From: Kribbella sandramycini
GTDB taxonomy: Bacteria > Actinomycetota > Actinomycetes > Propionibacteriales > Kribbellaceae
DNA length: 64,000 bases
NCBI RefSeq assembly: GCF_013131805.1
Contig: NZ_JABJRC010000001.1
Span: 806,001-870,000, forward strand
Reading direction: 5' to 3'
Shown piece by piece: positions 19,148 to 27,523 of this stretch; positions within the stretch are counted from its first letter, which is position 1, and each line of letters starts with the position of its first letter. The translations under genes were made by a program, and so were the position numbers. The notes under the pieces were generated by a model. That model was not told where the DNA came from and searched no databases. It saw nothing but the letters and a program-made list of their open reading frames with translations.

Positions 19148-19860
19148 CTCCAGCGCGAGCGCGCCAACAGAGCGGAGGCGGCCGCGACTCCGGCTGTCGA
19201 CGTCCGGAGCACAGTGTCGCCGAGGCGGACCGGCTCGACGCCGAACGCGGCCAGCTCGGCCGGGGCGATCCCGCCCTCAGGGCCGACCACGAGCACGACG
19301 TCGCCGGCGTCCGGCACCTCGAGCTGCGCCAGCGGCCGCGTCGCCTCCTCGTGCAGCACCACCGGCAGCGCCGCCGCCTGCACCAGCCGCGCCACCTCAG
19401 CCGTCGTGGCAATCGGCGCCACCTCGGTGAACCAGGCCCGTCGCGACTGCTTACTCGCCTCGAAAGCCCAGGCCCGCCACTTGCTCACTGTCTTCTCCAC
19501 CCGCTCCGGATTACTCCGGAACTGGCTCCGCTCCGCATTCCACGGCACCACCACATCCACCCCGACCTCAGTCAGCATCTCCACCGCCAACTCGGCCCGC
19601 TCCCCCTTCGGCAGCGCCTGCACCACCACCACCCGAGGCCCCCGCGCGGCAACCACACCGCGCGCCTCGACCGCCACCGTCACCCCAGCTTTGGAAGCGC
19701 GCGTCACCGGCCCCTCGACCCAAGCTCCCCGCCCATCGGTAAGCCGCAGCCGCTCCCCCACCCCGATGCGCCGAACCACGGCAGCATGCCGCCCCTCGGC
19801 CCCCTCCAGGACGATCTCCTCGCCCTCGAGCGCAGCCGAGTAGAACACCGCGACACCCAT
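19144..19860 (-). CDS. rsmE: 16S rRNA (uracil-1498-N3)-methyltransferase
   Basis: 238-aa SPOUT-class methyltransferase that modifies U1498 of 16S rRNA. The N-terminal PUA-like part (1-70) is followed by the knotted domain with the SAM-binding segments LVVGPEGGIAPAE and VRLGDTVLRTSTAG. The sequence WNAERSQFR is typical of the family. The start is ATG 19860 (MGVAVFYS). It follows dnaJ by 17 nt in the usual hrcA-dnaJ-rsmE order, and its stop shares CTAG with the convergent anti-sigma-like gene. Confidence 0.96.
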   Translation of the reverse strand: MGVAVFYSAALEGEEIVLEGAEGRHAAVVRRIGVGERLRLTDGRGAWVEGPVTRASKAGVTVAVEARGVVAARGPRVVVVQALPKGERAELAVEMLTEVGVDVVVPWNAERSQFRSNPERVEKTVSKWRAWAFEASKQSRRAWFTEVAPIATTAEVARLVQAAALPVVLHEEATRPLAQLEVPDAGDVVLVVGPEGGIAPAELAAFGVEPVRLGDTVLRTSTAGVAAASALLARSRWS

Positions 19861-19877
19861 GAAGTTCTTCCTACCGG

Positions 19878-21020
19878 CTAGTGGTTGCCGAAGGCGTCTC
19901 GGAGACGGCCGAAGACGCCTTTGTGGGCGGCCTGAACTTGGCCTTGGGGGCGCTCTTCGTGGCGAGCGGTGGCGAGCTGGCGGAGGAGGTCGGCCTGGGC
20001 GTCGTCGAGTTTGGTGGGGGTCTCGACGATGATCTGGACGATCAGGTCGCCGCGGCCGGCGTGGCGGAGGCGGGGGACGCCGCGGGCGGAGAGGGTGTGC
20101 GCCGTGCCGGACTGGGTGCCGGGGCGGATCTCCAGCGGCGTGGTCTCGCCTTCGAGGGTGGGCAGGTCGATGGTGGTGCCGAGGGCGGCGGCCGTCATCG
20201 GGAGGGTGACGGTACAGTGCAGGTCGTCGCCGTGGCGGGTGAAGATGTCGTGCGGCTCGACCTCGATCTCGACATACAGGTCGCCCGCGGGGCCGCCGCC
20301 GGGGCCGACCTCGCCCTGGCCGGAGAGCTGGACGCGGGTGCCGGTGTCGACGCCGCCGGGGATCTTCACGGTGACCGTACGCCGGGAGCGCACGCGGCCG
20401 TCGCCGGCGCATTCGACGCACGGGTTCGGGATGGTGGTGCCGAACCCGCGGCAGTTCGGGCAGGGGCGCATCGTGCGCACCTCGCCGAGGAACGAGCGCT
20501 GCGTGTGGGTGACCTCGCCGCGCCCGTGGCAGACATCGCAGGTGACCGGCTCGGAGCCGGCCGCCGCGCCGGAGCCCGAACAGGTCGGGCACAGGACGGC
20601 GGTGTCGACCTTGAGCTCACGAGTGGTGCCGAACGCCGCCTCGGCCAGGTCGATCCGCAGCGGGATCAGCGCGTCCTGACCGCGGCGGGTGCGCGGCCGC
20701 GGCCCGCGGGTCGCCCCGCCGGTCTGGCCGAAGAACGCGTCCATGATGTCGGTGAAGGTGAACGCCTGCCCGCCGCCGAACCCCCCTGGCCCGGCGCCGC
20801 CGGAGGCGAACGGGTCGCCGCCGAGGTCGTGCATCTGCCGCTTCTGCGGGTCGCTGAGCACCTGGAACGCGCGCCCGATCTCCTGGAACTTGTGGTGCGC
20901 GTCCTCGGAGTCGTTCACATCCGGGTGGTACTGGCGCGCCAGCTTGCGGTACGCCTTCTTGATCTCGTCCGGCGAGGCGTCACGGCTGACGCCCAGGACG
21001 GCGTAGTAATCGGTGCTCAT
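19878..21020 (-). CDS. dnaJ: Chaperone DnaJ
   Basis: 380-aa Hsp40 co-chaperone of DnaK. J domain (4-68) with the HPD tripeptide in YHPDVN; Gly/Phe-rich linker (about 70-105); four zinc-finger CxxCxGxG repeats ([32 protein letters not shown], about 145-215); C-terminal substrate domains. This is the hrcA-linked DnaJ2 type of actinobacteria. It lies 28 nt after hrcA and presumably shares the CIRCE-controlled promoter. Confidence 0.97.
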   Translation of the reverse strand: MSTDYYAVLGVSRDASPDEIKKAYRKLARQYHPDVNDSEDAHHKFQEIGRAFQVLSDPQKRQMHDLGGDPFASGGAGPGGFGGGQAFTFTDIMDAFFGQTGGATRGPRPRTRRGQDALIPLRIDLAEAAFGTTRELKVDTAVLCPTCSGSGAAAGSEPVTCDVCHGRGEVTHTQRSFLGEVRTMRPCPNCRGFGTTIPNPCVECAGDGRVRSRRTVTVKIPGGVDTGTRVQLSGQGEVGPGGGPAGDLYVEIEVEPHDIFTRHGDDLHCTVTLPMTAAALGTTIDLPTLEGETTPLEIRPGTQSGTAHTLSARGVPRLRHAGRGDLIVQIIVETPTKLDDAQADLLRQLATARHEERPQGQVQAAHKGVFGRLRDAFGNH

Positions 21021-21048
21021 ACTCCAGACCAGGGGTTGGTTGCGTTCA

Positions 21049-22080
21049 TCAGGAGTCGGCCAGGATCTGGCTGACGTAACGCGCGACGGCGCGGACCGCG
21101 CCCATCGTGCTCGGGTAGTCCATGTGGGTCGGGCCGACGATGCCGAGGGTGGCCAGCGCCTCCGACTTCGACCCGTACCCGGTCGCGACCACCGAGGTGG
21201 TGGCCAGCTCCTCGTACGGGTTCTCGTGCCCGATGCGGACGGTCAGGGTCTGCGGGTGCGTCGCCTCGCCGAGCAGCTTGAGCAGGATGACGTGCTCCTC
21301 CAGCGCCTCCAGCACCGGTTTCACGTTCCGCTCGAAGTCGTCGCCGTAGCGGGTCAGGTTGGCCGCGCCGCCGACAGCGATCCGCTGCTCGCCCATCTCG
21401 TCGGTGAAGGCCTCCAGCAGCGTGGTCACGATCGCCGCGACCAGCGGCCGGTCGGCCGGCGCGAAGGTCTCGGTGACGTTGGCCAGCGTCGTCGTCGCCT
21501 CGGTCAGCCGCTGGCCGACCATGGCCGTGTTCAGCCGGGAGCGCAGATCGGCGACCAGTTGCTCCTCGATGTCGTTCGGCAGCTCGACGATCCGCTGCTC
21601 GACGCGCCCGTTGCTGGTGATCAGCACGAGCAGCAGCCGCCGCGGCGTCATCGTGACCACCTCGACGTGCCGGACGCTCGACCGGTTCAGCGAGGGGTAC
21701 TGCACGATGGCGACCTGGCGGGTGATCTGCGCCAGCAGCCGGACCGTCCGCCGGACGACGTCGTCCAGGTCGACGGCGCCGCCGAGGAACGACGTGATCG
21801 CCTTCTTCTCGGCGGCCGACAGCGTCTTGACCGTGCTCAGCTTGTCGACGAACAGCCGGTACCCGGCGTCGGTCGGGATCCGGCCGGCGCTGGTGTGCGG
21901 CTGGGTGATGTACCCCTCCTCCTCCAGCACGGCCATGTCGTTGCGGACCGTGGCCGGGGAGACTCCGAGGTTGTGCCGGTCGACCAGCGTCTTGGAGCCG
22001 ACCGGCTCGTGGGTCGCGACGTAGTCCTCGACGATGGCGCGGAGTACATCCAGCTTGCGCTCGTCCAGCACGCGCACCAC
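21049..22080 (-). CDS. hrcA: Heat-inducible transcription repressor HrcA
   Basis: 343-aa repressor that binds CIRCE operators and depends on GroEL for folding. N-terminal winged helix (about 1-75; [24 protein letters not shown]) and a GAF-like C-terminal domain with an inserted dimerisation segment. GTG start at 22080; because GGAGAGG lies almost against it, the second GTG at 22077 may be the one used. A CIRCE element ends 12 nt upstream, so the hrcA-dnaJ-rsmE operon is autoregulated. Confidence 0.97.
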   Translation of the reverse strand: MVRVLDERKLDVLRAIVEDYVATHEPVGSKTLVDRHNLGVSPATVRNDMAVLEEEGYITQPHTSAGRIPTDAGYRLFVDKLSTVKTLSAAEKKAITSFLGGAVDLDDVVRRTVRLLAQITRQVAIVQYPSLNRSSVRHVEVVTMTPRRLLLVLITSNGRVEQRIVELPNDIEEQLVADLRSRLNTAMVGQRLTEATTTLANVTETFAPADRPLVAAIVTTLLEAFTDEMGEQRIAVGGAANLTRYGDDFERNVKPVLEALEEHVILLKLLGEATHPQTLTVRIGHENPYEELATTSVVATGYGSKSEALATLGIVGPTHMDYPSTMGAVRAVARYVSQILADS

Positions 22081-22092
22081 CCTCTCCAGACC

Positions 22093-22119
22093 TTGGCACT
22101 CACAAGTTCAGAGTGCCAG
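22093..22119. promoter_or_regulatory. CIRCE operator (HrcA binding site)
   Basis: TTGGCACTC-N9-GAGTGCCAG spans 22093-22119, against the CIRCE consensus TTAGCACTC-N9-GAGTGCTAA. The spacer is exactly nine bases. It sits between the hrcA start and the stop codon of the oxidoreductase gene upstream. Confidence 0.93.
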
Positions 22120-22120
22120 T

Positions 22121-23206
22121 CTAGGCGCTGTCGGGCGACGCTCCCAACGGAACGGCTGCGGGGCGCGTCACTGTACTGACCACATCAAGCGGCTCGTCCC
22201 GGACGGCGGACTCCACAAAAGACTCCAGTACGTCGAGCACGTGGTACGCCAGTTCGCCGCTCGCCCGGTGCGGCTCGCCGTTGCGCAAAGCCCGCGCCAT
22301 ATCGGCCACACCGACCCCGCGGCCTGCCCCGGGGTACCCGCCGGCGACCGGAACCTCGGTCCACTCCCGCTGCGCCGGAGTGACCATCTCGACCGTCCCG
22401 TCGAAGCCGTTCGGGTCCGGAACCGACAGACTGCCGTCCGTGCCGTGGACCTCGATCCGCGGCAGCCGCCCGGCCCACACGTCGAACGACATCAGCACAG
22501 TGGTCAGTGCACCGGACTCGTGCTCCAGTACGCCGGTGACGTGCGTCGGCACCTCGACGTCGAAGACCGTCCCGGCTCGGGGCCCGGTGTGGATCTCCCG
22601 CTGCTGCTTCGCCGTACCGGCCCGTGCGGTCACCCGACGGACCGGACCGAGCAGAGTCACCAGGCTGGTCACGTAGTACGGCCCCATGTCGAGCACCGGG
22701 CCACCGCCGCGCTGGTAGTAGAACTCCGGTGCCGGATGCCACAGCTCGTGCCCCGGCGTCACCATGAAGGCGGTAGCGGCATGCGGTACGCCGATGTCAC
22801 CGCGGTCGATCACTGCGCGGGCAGTCTGCGTTCCGGTGCCCAGGACGGTGTCCGGTGCGCAGCCGATCCGCAGGTCGTTGGCAGCGGCGTACTTGAGCAA
22901 CGGCTCGGCTTCAGCTCGATCGAGCGCCAGCGGCTTCTCACCGTACACATGCTTACCGGCATCCATCGCCGCCTGATGGACGGCGGCATGCGCGGCCGGG
23001 ATGGTCAGGTTCACGACCAGGTCGATGTCGTCGGCGGCGTACAGCTGTTCTGGCGTCAGGGCGCGGATGCTGTCGGTGGCGGCGGCCTCAGCGCGGGCGG
23101 TGTCGAGGTCCGCGACCGCAGCGACCTCGACACCGGGGAGCTTGGCCAGATGGTCGAGATAGGTGCCGGAGATGACGCCGGTGCCGACAATGCCGACGCG
23201 GGTCAC
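22121..23206 (-). CDS. Gfo/Idh/MocA-family oxidoreductase
   Basis: 361-aa NAD(P)-dependent sugar-type dehydrogenase. The Rossmann domain opens with VGIVGTGVISGTYLDHLAKL, the conserved GEKPLA lies near residue 95, and the C-terminal domain has the GGGPVLDMGPYYV segment typical of the family. The GTG at 23206 overlaps the ThuA gene stop by 4 nt. ThuA/Gfo-Idh-MocA neighbours are common and are linked to disaccharide or 3-keto-sugar metabolism in other bacteria; the substrate here is unknown. Confidence 0.9.
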   Translation of the reverse strand: MTRVGIVGTGVISGTYLDHLAKLPGVEVAAVADLDTARAEAAATDSIRALTPEQLYAADDIDLVVNLTIPAAHAAVHQAAMDAGKHVYGEKPLALDRAEAEPLLKYAAANDLRIGCAPDTVLGTGTQTARAVIDRGDIGVPHAATAFMVTPGHELWHPAPEFYYQRGGGPVLDMGPYYVTSLVTLLGPVRRVTARAGTAKQQREIHTGPRAGTVFDVEVPTHVTGVLEHESGALTTVLMSFDVWAGRLPRIEVHGTDGSLSVPDPNGFDGTVEMVTPAQREWTEVPVAGGYPGAGRGVGVADMARALRNGEPHRASGELAYHVLDVLESFVESAVRDEPLDVVSTVTRPAAVPLGASPDSA

Positions 23207-23844
23207 TTGCTCGCCCACAGCAGCCCCCGCTCGATGATCGTCCGGACTTCGGGGACGTCGAAGTCGTCGAGCTTGTGACCGACCGTGCAGACGAACACCC
23301 GCCCTGCACCCCAGGTGCGCGTCCAGACCGCCGGCATCACGGCGCCCTCGATCCACGGGTAGTCCGGATGCGCGGCGAAGGTGGTGGTCGCCAGCACGTC
23401 GTTGGTCGGGTCGGCGTGCAGGTAGTACTGCTCGGTGTGGACGTCGAAGTGCGTGATGCCCTCGACGATCGGGTGCTCCGCGACCACCTCGACGCGGTAG
23501 TCGGTGAAGTTGTGCGGGTGCGAGATGAACTGCCCGCCGGTGAGGAACTGGTAGTCGGTGTTGTCGCGGAACGAGTCCACGATGCCGCCGTGCCAGCCGG
23601 CGAACCCGGCGCCGCCGCGGACGGCGTCCAGCAGCGCGCGGATGTGCTCCGGCTTCGTCTCCCCCATCGAGACGCACTGCAGCACCAGGTCGACGCCGTC
23701 CAGGTCGAGGTAGCTCTCGGTCGACTCCGACGTGGTGACGTCGTAGCCGTTCTCCTTCAGGTACGGAATGAACAACTCGGTCGCCTCGACCGGCACATGC
23801 CCGTCCCAGCCGCCTCGCACCACCAGCGCACGTCGTGTCGTCAC
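23203..23844 (-). CDS. ThuA domain protein
   Basis: 213-aa trehalose-utilisation ThuA-like protein with a class-I glutamine-amidotransferase-like fold. Visible segments are ALVVRGGWDGHVPVEATELF, FAGWHGGIVDSFRDNTDYQFLTGGQFISHP and the His-rich HTEQYYLHADP. The GTG start at 23844 is chosen because ThuA similarity begins right after it; a TTG at 23871 would overlap a palindrome that looks like an operator. First gene of a two-gene operon with the Gfo/Idh/MocA dehydrogenase. Confidence 0.86.
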   Translation of the reverse strand: MTTRRALVVRGGWDGHVPVEATELFIPYLKENGYDVTTSESTESYLDLDGVDLVLQCVSMGETKPEHIRALLDAVRGGAGFAGWHGGIVDSFRDNTDYQFLTGGQFISHPHNFTDYRVEVVAEHPIVEGITHFDVHTEQYYLHADPTNDVLATTTFAAHPDYPWIEGAVMPAVWTRTWGAGRVFVCTVGHKLDDFDVPEVRTIIERGLLWASK

Positions 23845-23857
23845 ACCGACCGCCCTT

Positions 23858-23868
23858 CGAAAGTTTCG
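23858..23868. promoter_or_regulatory. Palindrome upstream of the ThuA-oxidoreductase operon
   Basis: CGAAAGTTTCG is a perfect palindrome around a central base, 14 nt upstream of the preferred ThuA start. Its form resembles LacI-family operators seen before actinobacterial sugar genes. No regulator gene is adjacent. Confidence 0.45.
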
Positions 23869-23928
23869 CAATCACTGTCGGAAGATTCGGAAACGACCTT
23901 AAGCGAGACGCTCTAGTACTGTCGACGC

Positions 23929-24702
23929 GTGAGCGCGTGGAATGAGATCGGCGATCGGTGCTGGGTCCGGCGGTACGACGAGTGGGATCTGAACGTCGGT
24001 CTGGTGGTGGGCAGCGACGGCGCGCTGGTGGTCGACACCCGGGCGACGACCGAAGAGGCCGAGCAGCTGCGGGAGCACATCCGTGAGCTGACCGACCTGC
24101 CGGTGCGCTGGATCGTCAACACCCACTCGCATTTCGACCACGTGAACGGCAACAGCGTCTTCACCGGAGCGACGGCGTACGCGCACGAGAACACCGTGGC
24201 CGCGGTCGAGGGGCTGGTCGCGGAGACGTTCGCGGTCGCGAAGGTGATCGACCTCGGCGACCGCCGGGTCGAGCTGCTCTACCTCGGCAACGCGCACACC
24301 GCGGGTGACGCGGTCGCCGTCGTCCCGGATGTGAACGTCTTCTTCCTCGGCGACCTGGTCGAGGAGTCGCAGCCCCCGCAGTACGGCGACGACTCCTTCC
24401 CGCTCGAATGGCCGGACACCCTGGAGCGCGTGATCGGCACGATGCCGGCCGGCGCGATCGTCGTCCCCGGCCACGGCGCCGTCGTGGACGCCGAGTTCGC
24501 CCGCAACCAGTCCGCCGATCTCGGCCAGGTCGCGAACACGATCTCCGATCTGCACCACGCCGGTACGCCGCTGGACAAGGCGCTCGCGCACACCGACGGC
24601 TGGCCCTGGGAGGTCTCCGGCCTGCAGGACGCGATCAAGCGCGCGTACGGCGTGCTGGGCGCGCCCCGCCGCCCGACCATCCCGCTGCTCGGCCCCAGCT
24701 GA
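23929..24702 (+). CDS. MBL-fold metallo-hydrolase
   Basis: 257-aa metallo-beta-lactamase-fold hydrolase. The metal motif HSHFDH (about residue 65) is intact; further ligands appear as the His in GNAHTAGD, the Asp in FLGDLVEES and the His in VVPGHGAVV. It resembles the quinoprotein-relay/glyoxalase-II-like subgroup; no signal peptide is seen. GTG start at 23929, divergent from the ThuA operon. Substrate unknown. Confidence 0.88.
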   Translation: MSAWNEIGDRCWVRRYDEWDLNVGLVVGSDGALVVDTRATTEEAEQLREHIRELTDLPVRWIVNTHSHFDHVNGNSVFTGATAYAHENTVAAVEGLVAETFAVAKVIDLGDRRVELLYLGNAHTAGDAVAVVPDVNVFFLGDLVEESQPPQYGDDSFPLEWPDTLERVIGTMPAGAIVVPGHGAVVDAEFARNQSADLGQVANTISDLHHAGTPLDKALAHTDGWPWEVSGLQDAIKRAYGVLGAPRRPTIPLLGPS

Positions 24703-24780
24703 TTGCCCGAAGGCGCACCGCTGCCGGATCGTTCTCGACAAGTGATCGCCCGGAGCCTTGCCCAGCCCTACCGTTTGGTC

Positions 24781-25152
24781 ATGACCGAACCGCAGAACAA
24801 CTTCCAGCCGCCGTACCAGCCGCAGCCGCTGCGTCCCGACGAGGAGCGCACCTGGGCCCTGCTGGCCCATATCGGCACCATCGTGCTCGGCTTCCTCGCA
24901 CCGCTGATCGTGCTGCTCGTCCAGGGCCCGAAGTCGGCGATGGTGCGCGCGCACTCCGTCGAGTCGCTGAACTTCCAGATCACCGTGACGATCGGGTACG
25001 TCGCGTCCGCGGTGCTGTCGGTCGTCTTCATCGGCATCATCACCGGCTTCGTGATCTGGGTCGCCGCGATCGTGTTCGCGATCATCGCGACGATCGCCGC
25101 CAGCAAGGGCGAGCCGTACACGTACCCGTTCGCGCTGCGATTGGTGAAGTAG
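24781..25152 (+). CDS. DUF4870 small membrane protein
   Basis: 123-aa membrane protein: a short Pro/Gln-rich N-terminus (FQPPYQPQPLRPDEERTWALLAHIG) followed by three hydrophobic segments (about 28-50, 68-88, 92-112), the pattern of DUF4870 (Tic20-like). Function unknown. The ATG at 24781 is chosen over codons upstream because the family pattern begins there. Confidence 0.82.
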   Translation: MTEPQNNFQPPYQPQPLRPDEERTWALLAHIGTIVLGFLAPLIVLLVQGPKSAMVRAHSVESLNFQITVTIGYVASAVLSVVFIGIITGFVIWVAAIVFAIIATIAASKGEPYTYPFALRLVK

Positions 25153-25197
25153 CAGTTACTCGTTGACACGAGTTGGGGGAAGGGCGCAACTTGTTCC

Positions 25198-26706
25198 ATG
25201 GCCACCACTGAGCAGACCACGCACCCGGACGGCCGGGTCGAGCTGACCGATCCGGCCGCGATCGCGGACAGCAGGTACGGGAACGCCGAACTGGCGCCGA
25301 CCCGGCTGGCCGAGCGGAACTGGTCGACGTACAACTACGCCGCCTTGTGGATGGGGATGGCGCACAACATCCCCAGCTACCTGCTCGCCGCGGGCCTGGT
25401 CGCGCTCGGGATGAACTGGCTGCAGGCGTTCATCACGATCACCCTGGGCAACCTGATCGTGCTGATCCCGCTGCTGCTGAACAGCCACGCGGGAACGAAG
25501 TACGGCATCCCGTTCCCGGTCTTCGCGCGCGCCTTCTACGGCGTCCGCGGGGCGAACTTCCCGGCCCTGCTGCGGGCGTTCATCGCCTGCGGCTGGTTCG
25601 GGATCCAGACCTGGATCGGCGGCCAGGCGATCTACGTGATCGTCGGCGAGCTGCTCGGGAAGAGCTGGACGGACGCGGGTGCGATCGGTGGGCACCCGTG
25701 GACGCTGTGGCTGAGTTTCGCGTTCTTCTGGGCGCTCCAGATGGTGCTGATCTGGCGTGGGATCGAAGGGCTGCGGCGGTTCGAGAACTGGGCCGCCCCG
25801 CTCGTCACAGTGGCCTTCCTGGCGCTGATGATCGCCGTCCTGGTGAAGGCCGGCGGCCTCGGGCCGATCCTGTCCCAGCCGTCGGCCCTCGGCTGGGACG
25901 CCGACTTCTGGAAGATCTTCGCGCCCTCGCTGATGGGCATGATCGCGTTCTGGGCCACGCTGTCGCTGAACATGCCCGACTTCACCCGGTTCGGGAAGGG
26001 CCAGCGCCAGCAGGTCTGGGGTCAGATCATCGGCCTGCCGACGACGATGTCGTTCATCGCGCTGGTCTCGATCATCACCACCTCGGGCACGGTCGTGCTC
26101 TACGGCTCCGCGATCTGGGACCCGGTCGAGCTGACCCGCCGCTTCGAGAACCCGCTGGTCGTGACGATCGGTCTGGTGATGGCGATCCTCGCGACGATGT
26201 CCTGCAACGTCGCGGCCAACGTGGTCAGCCCGTCGTACGACTTCGCCAACGCGTTGCCGCGCTGGCTGAACTTCCGGACGGCGGGTCTGCTCACCGGCGT
26301 GATCGGGATCGTGATCCAGCCCTGGCGGCTGATCTCGGACCCGTCGATCTACATCTTCGTCTGGCTGTCGTTCTACGGCGGCCTGCTCGCGTCGGTCGCG
26401 GGCGTGCTGATCGCGGGCTACTGGTTCCTCGACCGCACGCAGCTCGATCTCCCCGCGCTCTACCGTTCGTCGGGCCGCTACTGGTACGCCTCGGGCTGGA
26501 ACTGGCGCGCCGTGGTCGCAACGCTGTTCGGCGCCGTCCTGGCCGTCGGCGGCGCTTACAGCAACCCCGGCGCCGGCCCGTTCCCGGCTGATGGTCTGAT
26601 CCCGTTCCTGAAGCCGCTCTACGACTACTCGTGGGCAGTCGGTCTGGTCGCCGGTTTCGTTGCCTACCTGGCGCTCAGCAAGCTTGTAAAGTCGCCGCGT
26701 GGCTGA
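25198..26706 (+). CDS. NCS1-family nucleobase/hydantoin-type cation symporter
   Basis: 502-aa secondary transporter with about 12 helices. The N-terminal NWSTYNYAALWMGMAHNIPSYLLAAG segment and GIPFPVFARAFYGVRGAN are hallmarks of NCS1 permeases, which import uracil, allantoin, cytosine or hydantoins with a cation. The exact ligand is not deducible; the early LWMGM helix and lack of an adjacent cytosine deaminase make allantoin or uracil plausible. It overlaps the next gene by 8 nt. Confidence 0.92.
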   Translation: MATTEQTTHPDGRVELTDPAAIADSRYGNAELAPTRLAERNWSTYNYAALWMGMAHNIPSYLLAAGLVALGMNWLQAFITITLGNLIVLIPLLLNSHAGTKYGIPFPVFARAFYGVRGANFPALLRAFIACGWFGIQTWIGGQAIYVIVGELLGKSWTDAGAIGGHPWTLWLSFAFFWALQMVLIWRGIEGLRRFENWAAPLVTVAFLALMIAVLVKAGGLGPILSQPSALGWDADFWKIFAPSLMGMIAFWATLSLNMPDFTRFGKGQRQQVWGQIIGLPTTMSFIALVSIITTSGTVVLYGSAIWDPVELTRRFENPLVVTIGLVMAILATMSCNVAANVVSPSYDFANALPRWLNFRTAGLLTGVIGIVIQPWRLISDPSIYIFVWLSFYGGLLASVAGVLIAGYWFLDRTQLDLPALYRSSGRYWYASGWNWRAVVATLFGAVLAVGGAYSNPGAGPFPADGLIPFLKPLYDYSWAVGLVAGFVAYLALSKLVKSPRG

Positions 26707-27523
26707 TCGGTATGGGAACGACGTACTGAGTGGGGACTGGCGCAAGCCCAAGAACGGGCGGACCGTCGAGGTCGAGATCGAGAAGGGCATGGTGGTCGAG
26801 GAGCCGACGTCGGGATTCGTCGGCGCGATCGTGCGCTGGGAGCACGGGGTCGTCGACCTCGAGGACCGGCACGGCAAGATCCGCACCTACCCGCTCGGCC
26901 CGGGCTTCTGGCTGGACGGCAAACCGGTCAGCCTGATCGCGCCGAAGAAGGCCGGCCCGGCGAAGAAGACGCGGACGGCGTCCGGCTCGGTGGCCGTCGA
27001 CAACGTCCGGGCCAAGGTCGCGCGGGCCGGCCGGATCTACGTCGAGGGCCGGCACGACGCCGAGCTGGTCGAGAAGGTCTGGGGTGACGACCTGCGGATC
27101 GAGGGCGTCGTCGTCGAGTACCTCGAAGGGATCGACGACCTGCTCGGGATCGTGAACCGGTTCCAGCCCGGCCCCGGCCGCCGCCTCGGCGTCCTGGTCG
27201 ACCATCTGGTCGAGGGCTCCAAGGAGTCCAAGATCGCCGCGCAGATCGACAACCGGTACGTGAAAGTCGTCGGGCACCCGTTCATCGACGTCTGGGAGGC
27301 GATCAAACCCGCGTCGGTCGGGATCGCCGCCTGGCCGCGGATCCCGCACGGCCAGGACTGGAAGAAGGGCGTGCTGCAGTCGTTCGGCTGGCCGGCCACC
27401 GACCAGGCCGACGTCGCCGCCGCCTGGAAGCACATCCTGTCCAAGGTGACCAGCTTCGCCGATCTCGACCCGTCGCTGCTCGGCCGGGTCGAGGAGCTCA
27501 TCGATTTCGTGACGCTGGACTGA
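26699..27523 (+). CDS. DUF3097 protein
   Basis: 274-aa member of DUF3097, a family largely confined to actinobacteria and usually found near hemW, hrcA and dnaJ. Residues about 105-190 contain RIYVEGRHDAELVEKVWGDD and GVLVDHLVEGSKES, resembling a TOPRIM-like fold; the first 75 residues form a separate beta-rich unit. The function is not established. GTG start at 26699 overlapping the permease stop. Its 3' end overlaps the convergent patatin-like gene by 26 nt. Confidence 0.85.
   Translation: MADRYGNDVLSGDWRKPKNGRTVEVEIEKGMVVEEPTSGFVGAIVRWEHGVVDLEDRHGKIRTYPLGPGFWLDGKPVSLIAPKKAGPAKKTRTASGSVAVDNVRAKVARAGRIYVEGRHDAELVEKVWGDDLRIEGVVVEYLEGIDDLLGIVNRFQPGPGRRLGVLVDHLVEGSKESKIAAQIDNRYVKVVGHPFIDVWEAIKPASVGIAAWPRIPHGQDWKKGVLQSFGWPATDQADVAAAWKHILSKVTSFADLDPSLLGRVEELIDFVTLD

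Noticed and set aside
25156..26886. 576-aa minus-strand frame opposite the NCS1 permease
   Set aside because: Antisense shadow; the + strand protein has clear membrane topology and NCS1 motifs.
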